Source: Acidobacteriota bacterium (lineage in GTDB: Bacteria; Acidobacteriota; Terriglobia; Terriglobales; Acidobacteriaceae). Taken from it: 64,000 nt of DNA. The first letter of the stretch is position 1. Every line of letters starts with the position of its first letter. The notes beneath the pieces were generated by a model. It was not told the DNA's origin. It did no database searches and saw only the letters and a program-made list of their open reading frames with translations. Below, one piece after another: positions 47,413 through 56,044 of the stretch. The position numbers and the translations under genes were made by a program. The stretch is from NCBI GenBank assembly GCA_021792795.1, contig JAJYUB010000011.1:23701-87700 (forward strand), read 5' to 3'.

Positions 47413-48369
47413 TTACGAACGCACCACGCGATTGCGCAGGATGCCAATCTTTTCAATTTCCAATTCGATCACGTCCCCAGGCTGCACCCAGCGGTCCAGT
47501 TCCAGCCCACATCCGGTGCCCACCGTCCCGGAGCCAAGAATGTCTCCCGGATAAATTGTGTCGTCCTGTGAAAGAAATTCAATCATCTGCTCGAACTTCC
47601 AATGCATGTCGCGTGAGTTCCCCCGCGACCACTCCTCGCCGTTCACACGCGCCACCATTTCCAACGCATACGGGTCGGCAATTTCATCCCGCGTCACCAT
47701 CCACGGCCCCACCCCGCTCGCCCAATGCTTCCCCTTCGCCGGACCCAGCCGTACTTTCATCTCGCGACGTTGAATATCGCGCGCGCTAAAGTCGTTCAAG
47801 ATCGTGTATCCAGCAATGTATTTGTGCGCCTCCGCCGCCGGAATATTCCGTCCCTCGCGGCCGATCATCGCGGCCAGTTCCAGTTCGTAATCGAACCGTT
47901 CCGTGAACGAAGGCCACAGCACATCCTGGTCTGTCCCGATCAAATGATGATGGCCGGTCTGATAATAGACCGGGAATTCGTACCATTCCCGTGGCATCGG
48001 CTCGCCGCGTTTTTCAAACCCCATCTTCACATGCGCTTCAAAGGCAAAAAAATCGCGCAGCGATCGTGCATCCGGCAACGGCGTCCGTAAACGAATCTCA
48101 TCCCATCGATAGCGAAGCGTCTCATCGAGCTTGCCCGCCCGTAAATCCGCAGGCAAGCTCGCAATCGCCTTTCGCGCCTCCTCCATCGAGGCTTCGCCGC
48201 CGTCCAGCAGGCCCAGCAACGACGGTGGCACCAGCGCGTCCGCCAGCCGCTTGTTTCCCAGAACTTGCACAGCAGCAAAATTCAAATCGATCACGCCATC
48301 GGCAGCAACGGCGCCCAGTCGGCTCTGCCATCCCAGGTGCGTGTTGACTTCAAACGTGCACAGTCTCAT
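47413..48369 (-). CDS. Fumarylacetoacetate hydrolase family protein
   Basis: A 318-residue metal-dependent C-C hydrolase. The FAH core shows F-D-Y-E-L-E-L-A, the D-F-S-A-R-D-I-Q segment, the K-x-K-H-W-A-S-G-V-G-P-W loop and G-D-I-L-G-S-G-T-V-G-T-G-C. Between hppD and hmgA it most likely splits fumarylacetoacetate into fumarate and acetoacetate. It is shorter than classic FAH (about 420) and so could also use maleylacetoacetate-like substrates. Its ribosome site overlaps the hppD stop (TAAGGA). Confidence 0.9.
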   Translation of the reverse strand: MRLCTFEVNTHLGWQSRLGAVAADGVIDLNFAAVQVLGNKRLADALVPPSLLGLLDGGEASMEEARKAIASLPADLRAGKLDETLRYRWDEIRLRTPLPDARSLRDFFAFEAHVKMGFEKRGEPMPREWYEFPVYYQTGHHHLIGTDQDVLWPSFTERFDYELELAAMIGREGRNIPAAEAHKYIAGYTILNDFSARDIQRREMKVRLGPAKGKHWASGVGPWMVTRDEIADPYALEMVARVNGEEWSRGNSRDMHWKFEQMIEFLSQDDTIYPGDILGSGTVGTGCGLELDRWVQPGDVIELEIEKIGILRNRVVRS

Positions 48370-48377
48370 GCCTGTCC

Positions 48378-49517
48378 TTACAAATTGCCGCGAAGTCCCT
48401 GCTCGCGCTCGATGGCCTCAAACAGCGCTTTAAAATTTCCCTTGCCAAAACTGCGGCCACCCTTGCGTTGGATGATCTCAAAGAAAACGGTCGGACGGTC
48501 CTCCACCGGGCGCGTGAAAATCTGTAGCAAATATCCTTCCTCGTCCCGGTCCACCAGCAGATTCAGCCGCTTCAACTCTTCCATCGGCTCGTCGATGTTC
48601 CCCACGCGGCTCTCAAGTTCCTCGTAATACGTTTCCGGTACACGCAAAAATTCCACGCCCTGCTCGCGCAGCTTGCTCACTGTAGTCAAAATGTCATCCG
48701 TCGCCAACGCCAGGTGTTGCGCTCCCGGTCCTTGATAGAAATCCAGATATTCCTCAATCTGCGATTTCTTCCGCCCCTCCGCCGGCTCGTTGATAGGGAA
48801 CTTCACCCGTCCGTTCCCATTCGACATCACCTTCGACATCAGCGCGGAATATTCGGTAGAGATGTCTTTATCGTCGAAGCTCTGGAACATCTCGAAGCCC
48901 ATCACGTCGCGATAGAAATCCACCATCGTGTTCATTTCATTCCAGCCGACATTTCCCACCACGTGGTCGATGTATTTCAGCCCCACCGGTCGCGCCACCG
49001 GATCATGCGTCACAGCCTGAAAGCCCGGAAGAAAAATTCCGCGAAAATTCTTGCGCTCCACAAAGGTGTGGACGGTGTCGCCGTAGGTTGCAATCGACGC
49101 CATCGTGACCGTACCCTGCTTGTCCTCCAGCGTCCACGGTTCGCGCACGCTGCAGGCCCCGCGGCGCGTCGTCTCCAGCCACGCCGACGTGGCATCGTCC
49201 ACCCACAAGGCGATGTCCTTGATGCCGTCTCCATGCTTGGCAATGTGGTCGGCAATGGCGTTGTCCGGGCGCAGCGGAGTGGTCAGCACAAATCGGACCT
49301 TCCCTTGCTCCACCACATAGGAGGCGCGGTCGCGCAGTCCTGTTTCCGGACCGGAATAGGCAACCAGCTTCATGCCGAAGGCGGCTCGGTAAAAATAGGC
49401 GGCTTGTCGCGCGTTGCCAACGTAAAACTCGACGTAGTCGGTGCCATTCAGCGGCAAAAAATCATTCTTCGTCGCGTTGACTGGTTGCAGCGATGGATGC
49501 TTGGCGGTAGCAGGCAT
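48378..49517 (-). CDS. hppD: 4-Hydroxyphenylpyruvate dioxygenase
   Basis: Converts 4-hydroxyphenylpyruvate to homogentisate with Fe(II) and O2 (379 residues). The two vicinal-oxygen-chelate halves carry the iron ligands H185 (IDHVVGN), H268 (AQHLAL) and E347 (FFEIIQR). GGGGAGGG lies 6 nt before the ATG. It heads the run hppD-FAH-hmgA-flavin reductase-fadN-fadA-fadE and is divergent from phhA. Confidence 0.95.
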   Translation of the reverse strand: MPATAKHPSLQPVNATKNDFLPLNGTDYVEFYVGNARQAAYFYRAAFGMKLVAYSGPETGLRDRASYVVEQGKVRFVLTTPLRPDNAIADHIAKHGDGIKDIALWVDDATSAWLETTRRGACSVREPWTLEDKQGTVTMASIATYGDTVHTFVERKNFRGIFLPGFQAVTHDPVARPVGLKYIDHVVGNVGWNEMNTMVDFYRDVMGFEMFQSFDDKDISTEYSALMSKVMSNGNGRVKFPINEPAEGRKKSQIEEYLDFYQGPGAQHLALATDDILTTVSKLREQGVEFLRVPETYYEELESRVGNIDEPMEELKRLNLLVDRDEEGYLLQIFTRPVEDRPTVFFEIIQRKGGRSFGKGNFKALFEAIEREQGLRGNL

Positions 49518-49766
49518 AATGTCCCTCCCCTAGGATGCGGAGTATCTTCGTCGAAGCTCGGTCTTCGGCAACTACCCACAATATACCCGCAACCGCAGAC
49601 TTGCCTAAAAGCCTCTCGACCCTATCGCTCCGTTCGAACTTTTACCCATTCTTCGCGCCCTCAAGTGACATAATTGACAGGTCCGAGCTGGCAGCGGCAT
49701 CCTGAAAGGTTTAGCCGCGCCCCATAGTGTACATGCAGCAGGCGGCGCAGCGGAGGGACCCTCGCC

Positions 49767-50546
49767 ATGTCAATTCATCAGAAGCAGTTGACTCCCGCGC
49801 AACTAAAAAATCGGCAGCTTGTCGCCGCCCGTCCCTATCTGATCGAGCAGGACTGGGCTGCCTACACGCCGGAGCAGCACGCCACCTGGTCGGAGTTGGT
49901 GCGCCGTTGCATGCCGCAGTTGCGCCAATATGCCTGCCAGGAGTATCTCGACGGCTTCCAGCAGATTGGGCTGCGCGAGGACAGCATTCCAGACCTGGCC
50001 GCTGTCTCCGCCAAGCTGCAGCCGCGCACCGGCTGGAACTCCACCCCCGTCTCAGGCTATCTCCCGGCCGCCGCATTTTTTGAGATGCTGGCGGCCCGGC
50101 GTTTTCCCACCACCACTACGTTGCGTGACCGCAGTTCGCTCGAATACACCCCGGAGCCCGACATCTTCCACGACGTCTTCGGCCACGTACCCATGCACGC
50201 CCATCCCGTCTTCGCCGATTTCCTCTACGAGTACGGCCGGGTCTGCGGCAGCATGGCCGGACGCACCGACGACCTCACCCGCATGGGCAGGCTCTTCTGG
50301 TTCACTGTCGAGTTTGGCGTGATTCGACAGGATGGTCGCACCAAGGTCTACGGCAGCGGATTGATTTCCTCTCACGGAGAATGCTCCTACGTCGTCGAGC
50401 GCGGCCCGGAAATTCGCGACTTCAATCTCGACCAGGTGCTGGAGCACGAGTTTTCAATCTCCGAAATGCAGCCGGTGCTGTACGCGGTGGAGTCGTTCCA
50501 GCAGATTTACGAGGCCGCGCAGGAAGCCGGTCGTCGCCTCGGCTAA
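49767..50546 (+). CDS. phhA: Phenylalanine 4-monooxygenase
   Basis: Hydroxylates phenylalanine to tyrosine with a pterin cofactor, non-haem iron and O2 (259 residues, the short bacterial form without a regulatory domain). The iron ligands are H135 and H140 in P-D-I-F-H-D-V-F-G-H-V-P and E182 in W-F-T-V-E-F-G. It shares a 249-nt divergent region with hppD and feeds the homogentisate pathway. The ribosome site is GGAGGG upstream, somewhat distant. Confidence 0.94.
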   Translation: MSIHQKQLTPAQLKNRQLVAARPYLIEQDWAAYTPEQHATWSELVRRCMPQLRQYACQEYLDGFQQIGLREDSIPDLAAVSAKLQPRTGWNSTPVSGYLPAAAFFEMLAARRFPTTTTLRDRSSLEYTPEPDIFHDVFGHVPMHAHPVFADFLYEYGRVCGSMAGRTDDLTRMGRLFWFTVEFGVIRQDGRTKVYGSGLISSHGECSYVVERGPEIRDFNLDQVLEHEFSISEMQPVLYAVESFQQIYEAAQEAGRRLG

Positions 50547-50582
50547 ATCCGTTTCGTCGATACTGTAATCGAAAAATGCGGT

Positions 50583-50611
50583 GTGTCATTCTGAGCGTAG
50601 CGAAGAATCCA
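50583..50611 (+). repeat. Candidate interspersed repeat
   Basis: The segment beginning GTCATTCTGAGCG and containing GTAGCGAAGAATCC resembles a short sequence that I know to recur in intergenic regions of many soil bacteria, often as CATTCTGAGCGAAGCGAAGAATC. Only this copy was found in the window, so the repeat call rests on recall. It lies in the 246-nt gap between phhA and phoU. Confidence 0.35.
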
Positions 50612-50792
50612 GAGGGTACCGGCAAAGCCAACCCATGCAGATTTCGCCGGAACTCTTGGTCCGGACGCCTCAACCATCTGCATCGACGCTTGCTTGCCGG
50701 GTATAGAAATCGTGGGCTAAAAAACTTTCACAGAATCGCAATCCGTTTAGGAGACAATGAAGTGTAGCCTTGTCATGCCTGGGAGAAACTGC

Positions 50793-51464
50793 GTGCCGCG
50801 AATCCACTATCAGCAACAGTTGGCGCAACTGAAGGACAAGCTGCTCGCCATGGCTGCGCTGGCCCAGCAAACCATGGATTGCGCCATGGATGGCTACCTC
50901 AAGTCCGACATGGTCCTGTTGCACCACGTCCAGGAAAACGAAGCGGCCATCAACGCCGCCGAGCGCTCAGTCGACGAAATGGCCTATGACCTGATGGCGA
51001 TGGAGCAGCCCATGGCCATCGACCTGCGGTTCCTGCTGGCCGTCATCAAGATCAACGGAGACTTGGAACGGATCGGCGACCAGTCCGTCAACATCGCCGA
51101 ACGCGCCTCCGAGCTGCTGCAAATGCCCCACGCCGAGCTGTCCGTGGACCTGCATCAGATGGGCGAGCTCACCGAGCAGATGATTCGCATTGCGCTGCAA
51201 TCCCTGCTGGACGGCGACGCCGCCATGGCCAAGTCCGTCCTTGCCCTCGATAACGATCTCGATCAGATGAACCGCCAGGTCCACAAGGCAATGATCATGG
51301 CCATTGAGCAACACCCGGAATGGACGGAGCAGGCGCTGAACACCATCATCATCTCGCGCAACCTGGAGCGCATTGGCGACCACGCCACCAACATCGCCGA
51401 AGACGTCATCTTCTGGGTCCACGGCGCGGACGTGCGCCACCAGTTGAGCCTCGCCACAGACTGA
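50793..51464 (+). CDS. phoU: Phosphate-signalling protein PhoU
   Basis: A negative modulator linking the Pst phosphate transporter to PhoR/PhoB (223 residues). It is the usual two-repeat helical bundle, each repeat with a metal-binding E-R-I-G-D motif: L-E-R-I-G-D-Q-S-V-N-I-A-E near residue 87 and L-E-R-I-G-D-H-A-T-N-I-A-E near 200. The GTG at 50793 gives the family-like start M-P-R-I-H-Y-Q-Q-Q and has GGGAGA at 6 nt; an ATG at 50757 is possible. No pst genes are in the window. Confidence 0.92.
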   Translation: MPRIHYQQQLAQLKDKLLAMAALAQQTMDCAMDGYLKSDMVLLHHVQENEAAINAAERSVDEMAYDLMAMEQPMAIDLRFLLAVIKINGDLERIGDQSVNIAERASELLQMPHAELSVDLHQMGELTEQMIRIALQSLLDGDAAMAKSVLALDNDLDQMNRQVHKAMIMAIEQHPEWTEQALNTIIISRNLERIGDHATNIAEDVIFWVHGADVRHQLSLATD

Positions 51465-51530
51465 CCGTTCCCCGCCGGCAGAAATCCACGCGGCGCCTCT
51501 TTTCGCCCGCGATTATCTGTTATAACAAGC

Positions 51531-52106
51531 ATGTCCCGAAAACCATCCAGCCCAATGACGCCCCAAAAGAAATCCTCCCGCACACCCCGCGATTCCGGTC
51601 CCCGCAAAAATCCTGCTCCCGCCGCCAAACCGAGTGGCCTGCAGGCAGAACTGCGGCAGACGAAATCCTTCTCCAGCCTGCATGCCGAAGCGTTCCTGAA
51701 TCTTGTCCGCACCTCGGCCCAGATGCAACACGCGCTGCATCTGAAGCTGAAGCCGTATGGCATCACAGAGACGCAATACAATTCTTTGCGGATTTTGCGC
51801 GGCGCCGGCCCGCATGGATTGACCTGCGCCGAAATCGGCGAACGGCTGGTCAGTCGGGACCCGGACATTACACGGCTATTGGGGCGGCTGGAGCGAGAAG
51901 GATTGGTGCGCAGAGAACGTGGCGCGAAAGATCGTCGCGTGGTCCTCACCAGGATTACCGGAGCCGGGCTGGATCGACTGAAAGAAACCGATCCGGTGGT
52001 GAACAGCACCGTCCACGGGCTGCTGGCCCATCTCTCTCAGGCTGAGCTGAAAACGCTGATCGATTTATTGGAGCGGGCACGGCGGATGGCCGCGCCCTTA
52101 AAATGA
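51531..52106 (+). CDS. MarR-family transcriptional regulator
   Basis: A 191-residue winged-helix regulator. After a basic, proline-rich 40-residue N-tail, the MarR core runs L-K-P-Y-G-I-T-E-T-Q-Y-N-S-L-R-I-L, the recognition helix D-P-D-I-T-R-L-L-G-R-L and the wing with E-R-G-A-K-D-R-R-V-V-L-T, matching the family D-x-R-D-x-R motif loosely. There is no ribosome site; TATAAC lies 4 nt before the ATG. The ligand is unknown and no obvious target gene is divergent from it. Confidence 0.88.
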   Translation: MSRKPSSPMTPQKKSSRTPRDSGPRKNPAPAAKPSGLQAELRQTKSFSSLHAEAFLNLVRTSAQMQHALHLKLKPYGITETQYNSLRILRGAGPHGLTCAEIGERLVSRDPDITRLLGRLEREGLVRRERGAKDRRVVLTRITGAGLDRLKETDPVVNSTVHGLLAHLSQAELKTLIDLLERARRMAAPLK

Positions 52107-52126
52107 AGCTGGGTGAAAATCGCAAT

Positions 52127-52969
52127 TCAGGGACGAATGCGGCCCATGTTAATTTCCTGCACCGTCGCTTTGCCCGTCCCGGCATTCACCGCAGGCTGCT
52201 TCAATAGCTGATGGTGCAGGCAATACAGCGCCAATTCCAGACGGTCGGAAACGCCCAGCTTGTCGTAAATCTTGCGCAGATAATTCTTCACTACCTGCTC
52301 GGTCGTCCCGATCTTATAGGCGATTTCCTTGTTCCGCATTCCCTGCGTCACGCAGCCGATGATCGACATCTCCTTCGGCGACAGCCGCGGCTGCAGTTTT
52401 GGATTGGTCAGGTTGTTGGCCTCGGTGCGATAGGCATCGATCACCCAGCTCACCGACTGATTGTCGATCCAGGTCTCGCCGTCGGCGATCTTGCGGACGC
52501 AACGAATCAGCAGGTCAGGAGAGATCGACCGTGAGATCACGCCGCGCACGCCGCGACGGTACAGATCCACGATGAACGGTTCGCTGTTCTCGCTCACCTG
52601 GACGATCAGCTTGGCGTTCGGCGCGCGCTTCAGCATGTCTGGGATCGCTTCCGCCTGGCCGGAGATCATGCCTCCATCCAGCAGGACGATATCGGACGGA
52701 TACCGCTCCAGCGCAGCCAACAGTCCTGGATAGTTCTCGGCCTGCGCCACCACGCGCATGTCGTCCTCAACGGCAAAAATCTTGCGGATTCCTACCCGGT
52801 AAATGGCTTGGGAGTCGGCCAGCAGAATGCGGATTCCAGCAGCCTCTTCAGAGGGCCCCAAAGGGCCTTTTTCCGGAACAGCGCTCGGCCCGGACTCGGG
52901 GGCCAAATCGGGGGCGGGGGGCGAATTCATGTTCTTCTTCTTCGTTGCATCGGCAGAAATGACAGGCAT
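52127..52969 (-). CDS. LuxR/NarL-type response regulator with atypical receiver
   Basis: A 280-residue protein with a 45-residue low-complexity N-tail, a receiver domain (about 47-165) and a LuxR helix-turn-helix (about 195-255: L-S-P-K-E-M-S-I-I-G-C-V-T-Q-G-M-R-N-K-E-I-A). The phosphoacceptor Asp is present (V-L-L-D-G-G), but the second acidic residue (ADSQ instead of ADD) and the conserved Lys (ISRS instead of LLK) are replaced. It may work without classical phosphorylation. GAGG lies 6-7 nt before the ATG. It follows the PilZ gene by 8 nt on the same strand. Confidence 0.85.
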   Translation of the reverse strand: MPVISADATKKKNMNSPPAPDLAPESGPSAVPEKGPLGPSEEAAGIRILLADSQAIYRVGIRKIFAVEDDMRVVAQAENYPGLLAALERYPSDIVLLDGGMISGQAEAIPDMLKRAPNAKLIVQVSENSEPFIVDLYRRGVRGVISRSISPDLLIRCVRKIADGETWIDNQSVSWVIDAYRTEANNLTNPKLQPRLSPKEMSIIGCVTQGMRNKEIAYKIGTTEQVVKNYLRKIYDKLGVSDRLELALYCLHHQLLKQPAVNAGTGKATVQEINMGRIRP

Positions 52970-52977
52970 GCGGTGCC

Positions 52978-53319
52978 TCAGGAGAGCATTTCGTAGTTAT
53001 CGATTACAGTGGCAACTTCCACGTGTTCTGGACTTCTTCTGTAGGAGCGGACCACTCGTCCACAGCAGTGGACTCGTACATCGTCGGATGTCCCCAGCGT
53101 CGCCGAGGGCATGATCATTTCCACTTCAATGGCGCTCCCCGCCTCTAGCGTGCGGGAAAACGCAAGTAACAAACCGCTGGCGGAAACGTTGATCGTCTCA
53201 GCGTCCTCTTCGCCCTTTTCCGTTTGAATCTTCACCTTCATCCGTACAGGAAAACGAACAGAATTCCTCAACTCCAAAACTGAGTCAGAGTGGACGTTCT
53301 TCTGGACGGGCTCATGCAT
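52978..53319 (-). CDS. PilZ domain protein
   Basis: A 113-residue single-domain protein. The c-di-GMP motifs are visible: R-x-x-x-R in R-N-S-V-R-F near residue 18 and the N-V-S-A-S-G variant of D/N-x-S-x-x-G near 45. It probably binds cyclic di-GMP and passes the signal to partners. Co-directional with and 8 nt before the response-regulator gene, suggesting a shared output. Confidence 0.85.
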   Translation of the reverse strand: MHEPVQKNVHSDSVLELRNSVRFPVRMKVKIQTEKGEEDAETINVSASGLLLAFSRTLEAGSAIEVEMIMPSATLGTSDDVRVHCCGRVVRSYRRSPEHVEVATVIDNYEMLS

Positions 53320-53511
53320 GGGAGATCACCCCAACTCGATTTTGTCCAGAGCCGACAGGGCCCTCTCTACAAGTCGTTTCTGAGAGTTCAGAATACATGG
53401 ATCAGTCACACTTGCACAGTTACTAATAAGAGTCACGAAGGTAACGGAATAATTATTACTGATAATAGGCAAAAACCTGAGATCCAGTAATCTCACCCTG
53501 TTTTGATGGGA

Positions 53512-54366
53512 TCAAAACCTGGAACCGTAAGCCTTTTCCCAGGAATGGTTTAACGGGCCACTCCCCTTCCCTGTCGGGTAAGCGTGCCGAAGCGCGCCCG
53601 TAACATAATCCTTCGCAGCCTGCACGGCCGCCGACGGCCCATCCCCTCGGGCGATTCTTGCCGCCAGGGCAGAAGAGAAGGCGCAGCCAGTCCCGTGGGT
53701 ACAAGTTGTCTCGATGTGTTTCCCCGCAAACCACTGGCATTTGTCTCCCGCCAGCAATAAATCGTCGGGCGCGGCCGCGTGACCTCCGGTGACAACAATT
53801 TTCAAGGCCGCATTTCCCCGATCTGCGGCCATTCCTTGCAGTTGGCGAGCAGCTTTTTCCGTTTCCGCCCTGTTTCTTGGCGAGAAAGTACCGGTCAGGA
53901 CCGCCACTTCTGCCAGATTCGGGGTAATCCAGTCGGCCTGGGCCAGCCACGCTCCCCGCAGAACCTCGCAACCATCGACATCCAGTAAGTCCTTGCCGGA
54001 GCTTGACTTAAGGACTGGATCAAGCACGACTTGGATCTTCTTTCGCTGCTCCAGCCAGGCAACTACCGCCCTCGCTATGTCTCCATTGCCTAACATTCCC
54101 ACCTTGATCGCGCCGAAGCATACATCCTCAGCCAGACAGTCCAGCGTCTCAATCACGATGCTGGGGGCCAACGCAATCACCCGACGGACCCCCTGGGTGG
54201 ACTGGATCGTAAGCGCCGTAATGCACCCCATGCCGTAGACTCCTGCGGCCGCAAACGTTTTCAGGTCCGCCAGCACTCCCGCCCCGGCCGATGGATCGTA
54301 GCCGGCGATCGAAAGAACGATGGGTGGCGAAGTATGGACGGCGTTCGGGCCTGAACTCAAAGACAA
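53512..54366 (-). CDS. thiD: Hydroxymethylpyrimidine/phosphomethylpyrimidine kinase
   Basis: Phosphorylates HMP and HMP-phosphate in thiamine synthesis (284 residues from the chosen start). The ribokinase-fold motifs are I-A-G-Y-D-P-S-A-G-A-G near the start, D-P-V-L-K-S-S-S-G near 130 and the C-terminal T-C-T-H-G-T-G-C-A-F-S-S anion hole with catalytic Asp replaced by Cys, as is usual for ThiD. The TTG at 54366 has GGAAGG 7 nt upstream; an earlier TTG at 54432 adds a proline-rich tail and is less likely. No thiamine riboswitch was found upstream. Confidence 0.9.
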   Translation of the reverse strand: MSLSSGPNAVHTSPPIVLSIAGYDPSAGAGVLADLKTFAAAGVYGMGCITALTIQSTQGVRRVIALAPSIVIETLDCLAEDVCFGAIKVGMLGNGDIARAVVAWLEQRKKIQVVLDPVLKSSSGKDLLDVDGCEVLRGAWLAQADWITPNLAEVAVLTGTFSPRNRAETEKAARQLQGMAADRGNAALKIVVTGGHAAAPDDLLLAGDKCQWFAGKHIETTCTHGTGCAFSSALAARIARGDGPSAAVQAAKDYVTGALRHAYPTGKGSGPLNHSWEKAYGSRF

Positions 54367-54592
54367 GACTGGCCCTTCCGCCCTAACGGGGGAGCGGCCT
54401 GGAACAGGAGGCTGGCTGGACGGAGGCGGCAAGGCGTTTCCTGCGGTACGAGACAGACGTCAGAGAGCGGACGATAAGTGCCACTCATGGGTATCACAAA
54501 CCGCCTGAGTATGCAAGCAAAATATTAAGTAAGTCTATTTTTTTCATTGACTTAGACGGCTCACTGTAGGTACACTTAGAGGAGTTTCAACG

Positions 54593-55201
54593 ATGGAAAT
54601 TCTTGACCTCAACTCGACATTGAATGTTCCGGATGGCCCTTTGTCCATTCGCCGTGCTGCGTCCATTGCGGCGGGCCTGTTCTGCGGCATCACCCTCAGC
54701 CTGCACTGCATCCAGCCCAACCGCGGCACCGCGTCCGTACTGGCGGAGGCGGCCACAGCGAACAGCCGTTCCGCCTCGACCAAAGCTGCGCCCCTGGCCG
54801 CTCCGGCAAAGAAGCTCCAGGATTGGCACCAGATCGGCCTGGCATCGTGGTACGGTCCCCAGTTCCAGGGCAAGGAGACCGCCGATGGAGAGACCTTCAA
54901 TATGTACGACCTGACCTGCGCCCATCGATCCCTGCCTCTGGGGACCTGGGTCAAGGTCACAAACCTTCGCACTCGCAAGTGGATCGTGGTGCGCGTCAAC
55001 GACCGCGGCCCGGTTCCCGATACCAGGATCGCCGACCTGTCTTCCGAAGCCGCCCACATGCTGGGAATGCGCGCCCGCGGTGTCACCCGCGTCCGCCTGG
55101 ACGTGATTGATCCCAAGGCGGCCGTTGAAATCGCCCGCCTCGACCGCATCCGGATGGCCCGCGAGGCCGCCGAACAGTCCGCCATCGATGCCGGCGACTA
55201 G
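54593..55201 (+). CDS. rlpA: RlpA-like septal-ring lytic transglycosylase
   Basis: A 202-residue exported protein with the double-psi beta-barrel of RlpA (about 80-170): G-L-A-S-W-Y-G-P-Q-F-Q-G-K-E-T-A-D-G-E, then L-P-L-G-T-W-V-K-V-T-N and R-V-N-D-R-G-P. It would cleave denuded peptidoglycan strands. A hydrophobic segment at about 24-40 is the export signal, here preceded by an unusually long N-tail. There is no SPOR domain. AGAGGAG lies 8 nt before the ATG. Confidence 0.9.
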   Translation: MEILDLNSTLNVPDGPLSIRRAASIAAGLFCGITLSLHCIQPNRGTASVLAEAATANSRSASTKAAPLAAPAKKLQDWHQIGLASWYGPQFQGKETADGETFNMYDLTCAHRSLPLGTWVKVTNLRTRKWIVVRVNDRGPVPDTRIADLSSEAAHMLGMRARGVTRVRLDVIDPKAAVEIARLDRIRMAREAAEQSAIDAGD

Positions 55202-55212
55202 GCCCCATCTCA

Positions 55213-55461
55213 TCAATGCCTGAGGAGCATCGGGAGGCATGCGAGAGGGACGAAGCCGAGGAAGTTTTCGATACGGTATTCCCATCGGGCGACGAGGCGG
55301 CGGCAGTTCTGCATCCAGGCAAAGATGCGTTCGATCTTCCATCTGCGCCGGTAGCGGCGTAGCAGGCGGCCATCCTGTGCCATCTGTTGGGCGATACAGG
55401 CACCGGCGGACAGCAGCGAGAACGCCACGGTGAAAAAAACGATCTGTCGCGCATATTTCAT
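55213..55461 (-). pseudogene. IS5-type transposase 3' remnant fused to a foreign signal peptide
   Basis: An 82-residue open frame of two unrelated halves. Residues 1-28 are a clear secretion signal ([14 protein letters not shown], then A-C-I-A-Q-Q). From about 30 onward the sequence is the C-terminus of an IS5-family transposase: [13 protein letters not shown], containing the last Glu of the DDE triad, and [10 protein letters not shown]. The remaining transposase is absent. The frame has AAGG 8 nt before its ATG, so the chimera could be translated. It records an insertion and deletion next to rlpA. Confidence 0.75.
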
Positions 55462-55557
55462 GGGTCAACCTTCAATTGCAACAGTGACAGATACATATTT
55501 GCAAAAGGTGGGCGCGGTGCTTGCCCAGGGGCATGCGCTAGCATGTGAGTCGTCGTA

Positions 55558-55938
55558 TTACTTGCGCAAATATGCGTCTGTCCCATTGATCCAGTCGGCG
55601 CGCGGCGGACAAAAGATGTCCAGGTCAACGGTATCTTCCAGCGCTTCGGCGCTATGCGGCAGGTTGGACGGAATTACGAGAATTTCCCCGCTACGCACGA
55701 TCAGTTCTTTACCCTGTATGACAAATTTCAATGCCCCATCCAAGACATAGGTGATCTGTTCATTTTCGTGGCTGTGCAGCGGTACAGAGGAGCCTTTGCG
55801 CAGGATGATGCGGGCGAGCATGGTTCGTTCTCCTGCAACAAACTGGCGATCGATCAGCGGGTTGAGGTGTTCGACCGGCATGTCATTGAGTCGTACATGT
55901 TGAAATTTTTGGTCCTTCTGTTCCGTGGATGTACTCAT
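55558..55938 (-). CDS. Cupin domain protein
   Basis: A 126-residue single cupin. Metal ligands are seen in P-L-H-S-H-E-N-E-Q (two His, Glu) and in I-P-S-N-L-P-H-S (His) around a G-E-I turn. It starts M-S-T-S-T-E-Q-K with a GAG-type ribosome site; a 12-codon extension upstream is not needed. Small cupins of this kind bind a metal and may act on sugars or small organics; no specific role is visible. It is divergent from the SDR gene. Confidence 0.82.
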   Translation of the reverse strand: MSTSTEQKDQKFQHVRLNDMPVEHLNPLIDRQFVAGERTMLARIILRKGSSVPLHSHENEQITYVLDGALKFVIQGKELIVRSGEILVIPSNLPHSAEALEDTVDLDIFCPPRADWINGTDAYLRK

Positions 55939-56044
55939 ACTGTTCACTCTTGCCCTTTCGTGCGCGCCCAAGTATAGCAGCCTACCTTGGCGGTAAACCG
56001 CATCGATGCACGCCGCGGTTTGAATTGATATTTATACTCACTGC

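Noticed and set aside
54547..54576. TTGACT and TACACT with 18-nt spacing as the rlpA promoter
   Set aside because: The predicted start would fall inside the ribosome binding site, leaving about 10 nt of leader, so it is unlikely to serve rlpA.
54367..54592. Thiamine riboswitch before thiD
   Set aside because: No conserved TPP-riboswitch core sequences were recognised on the minus strand.
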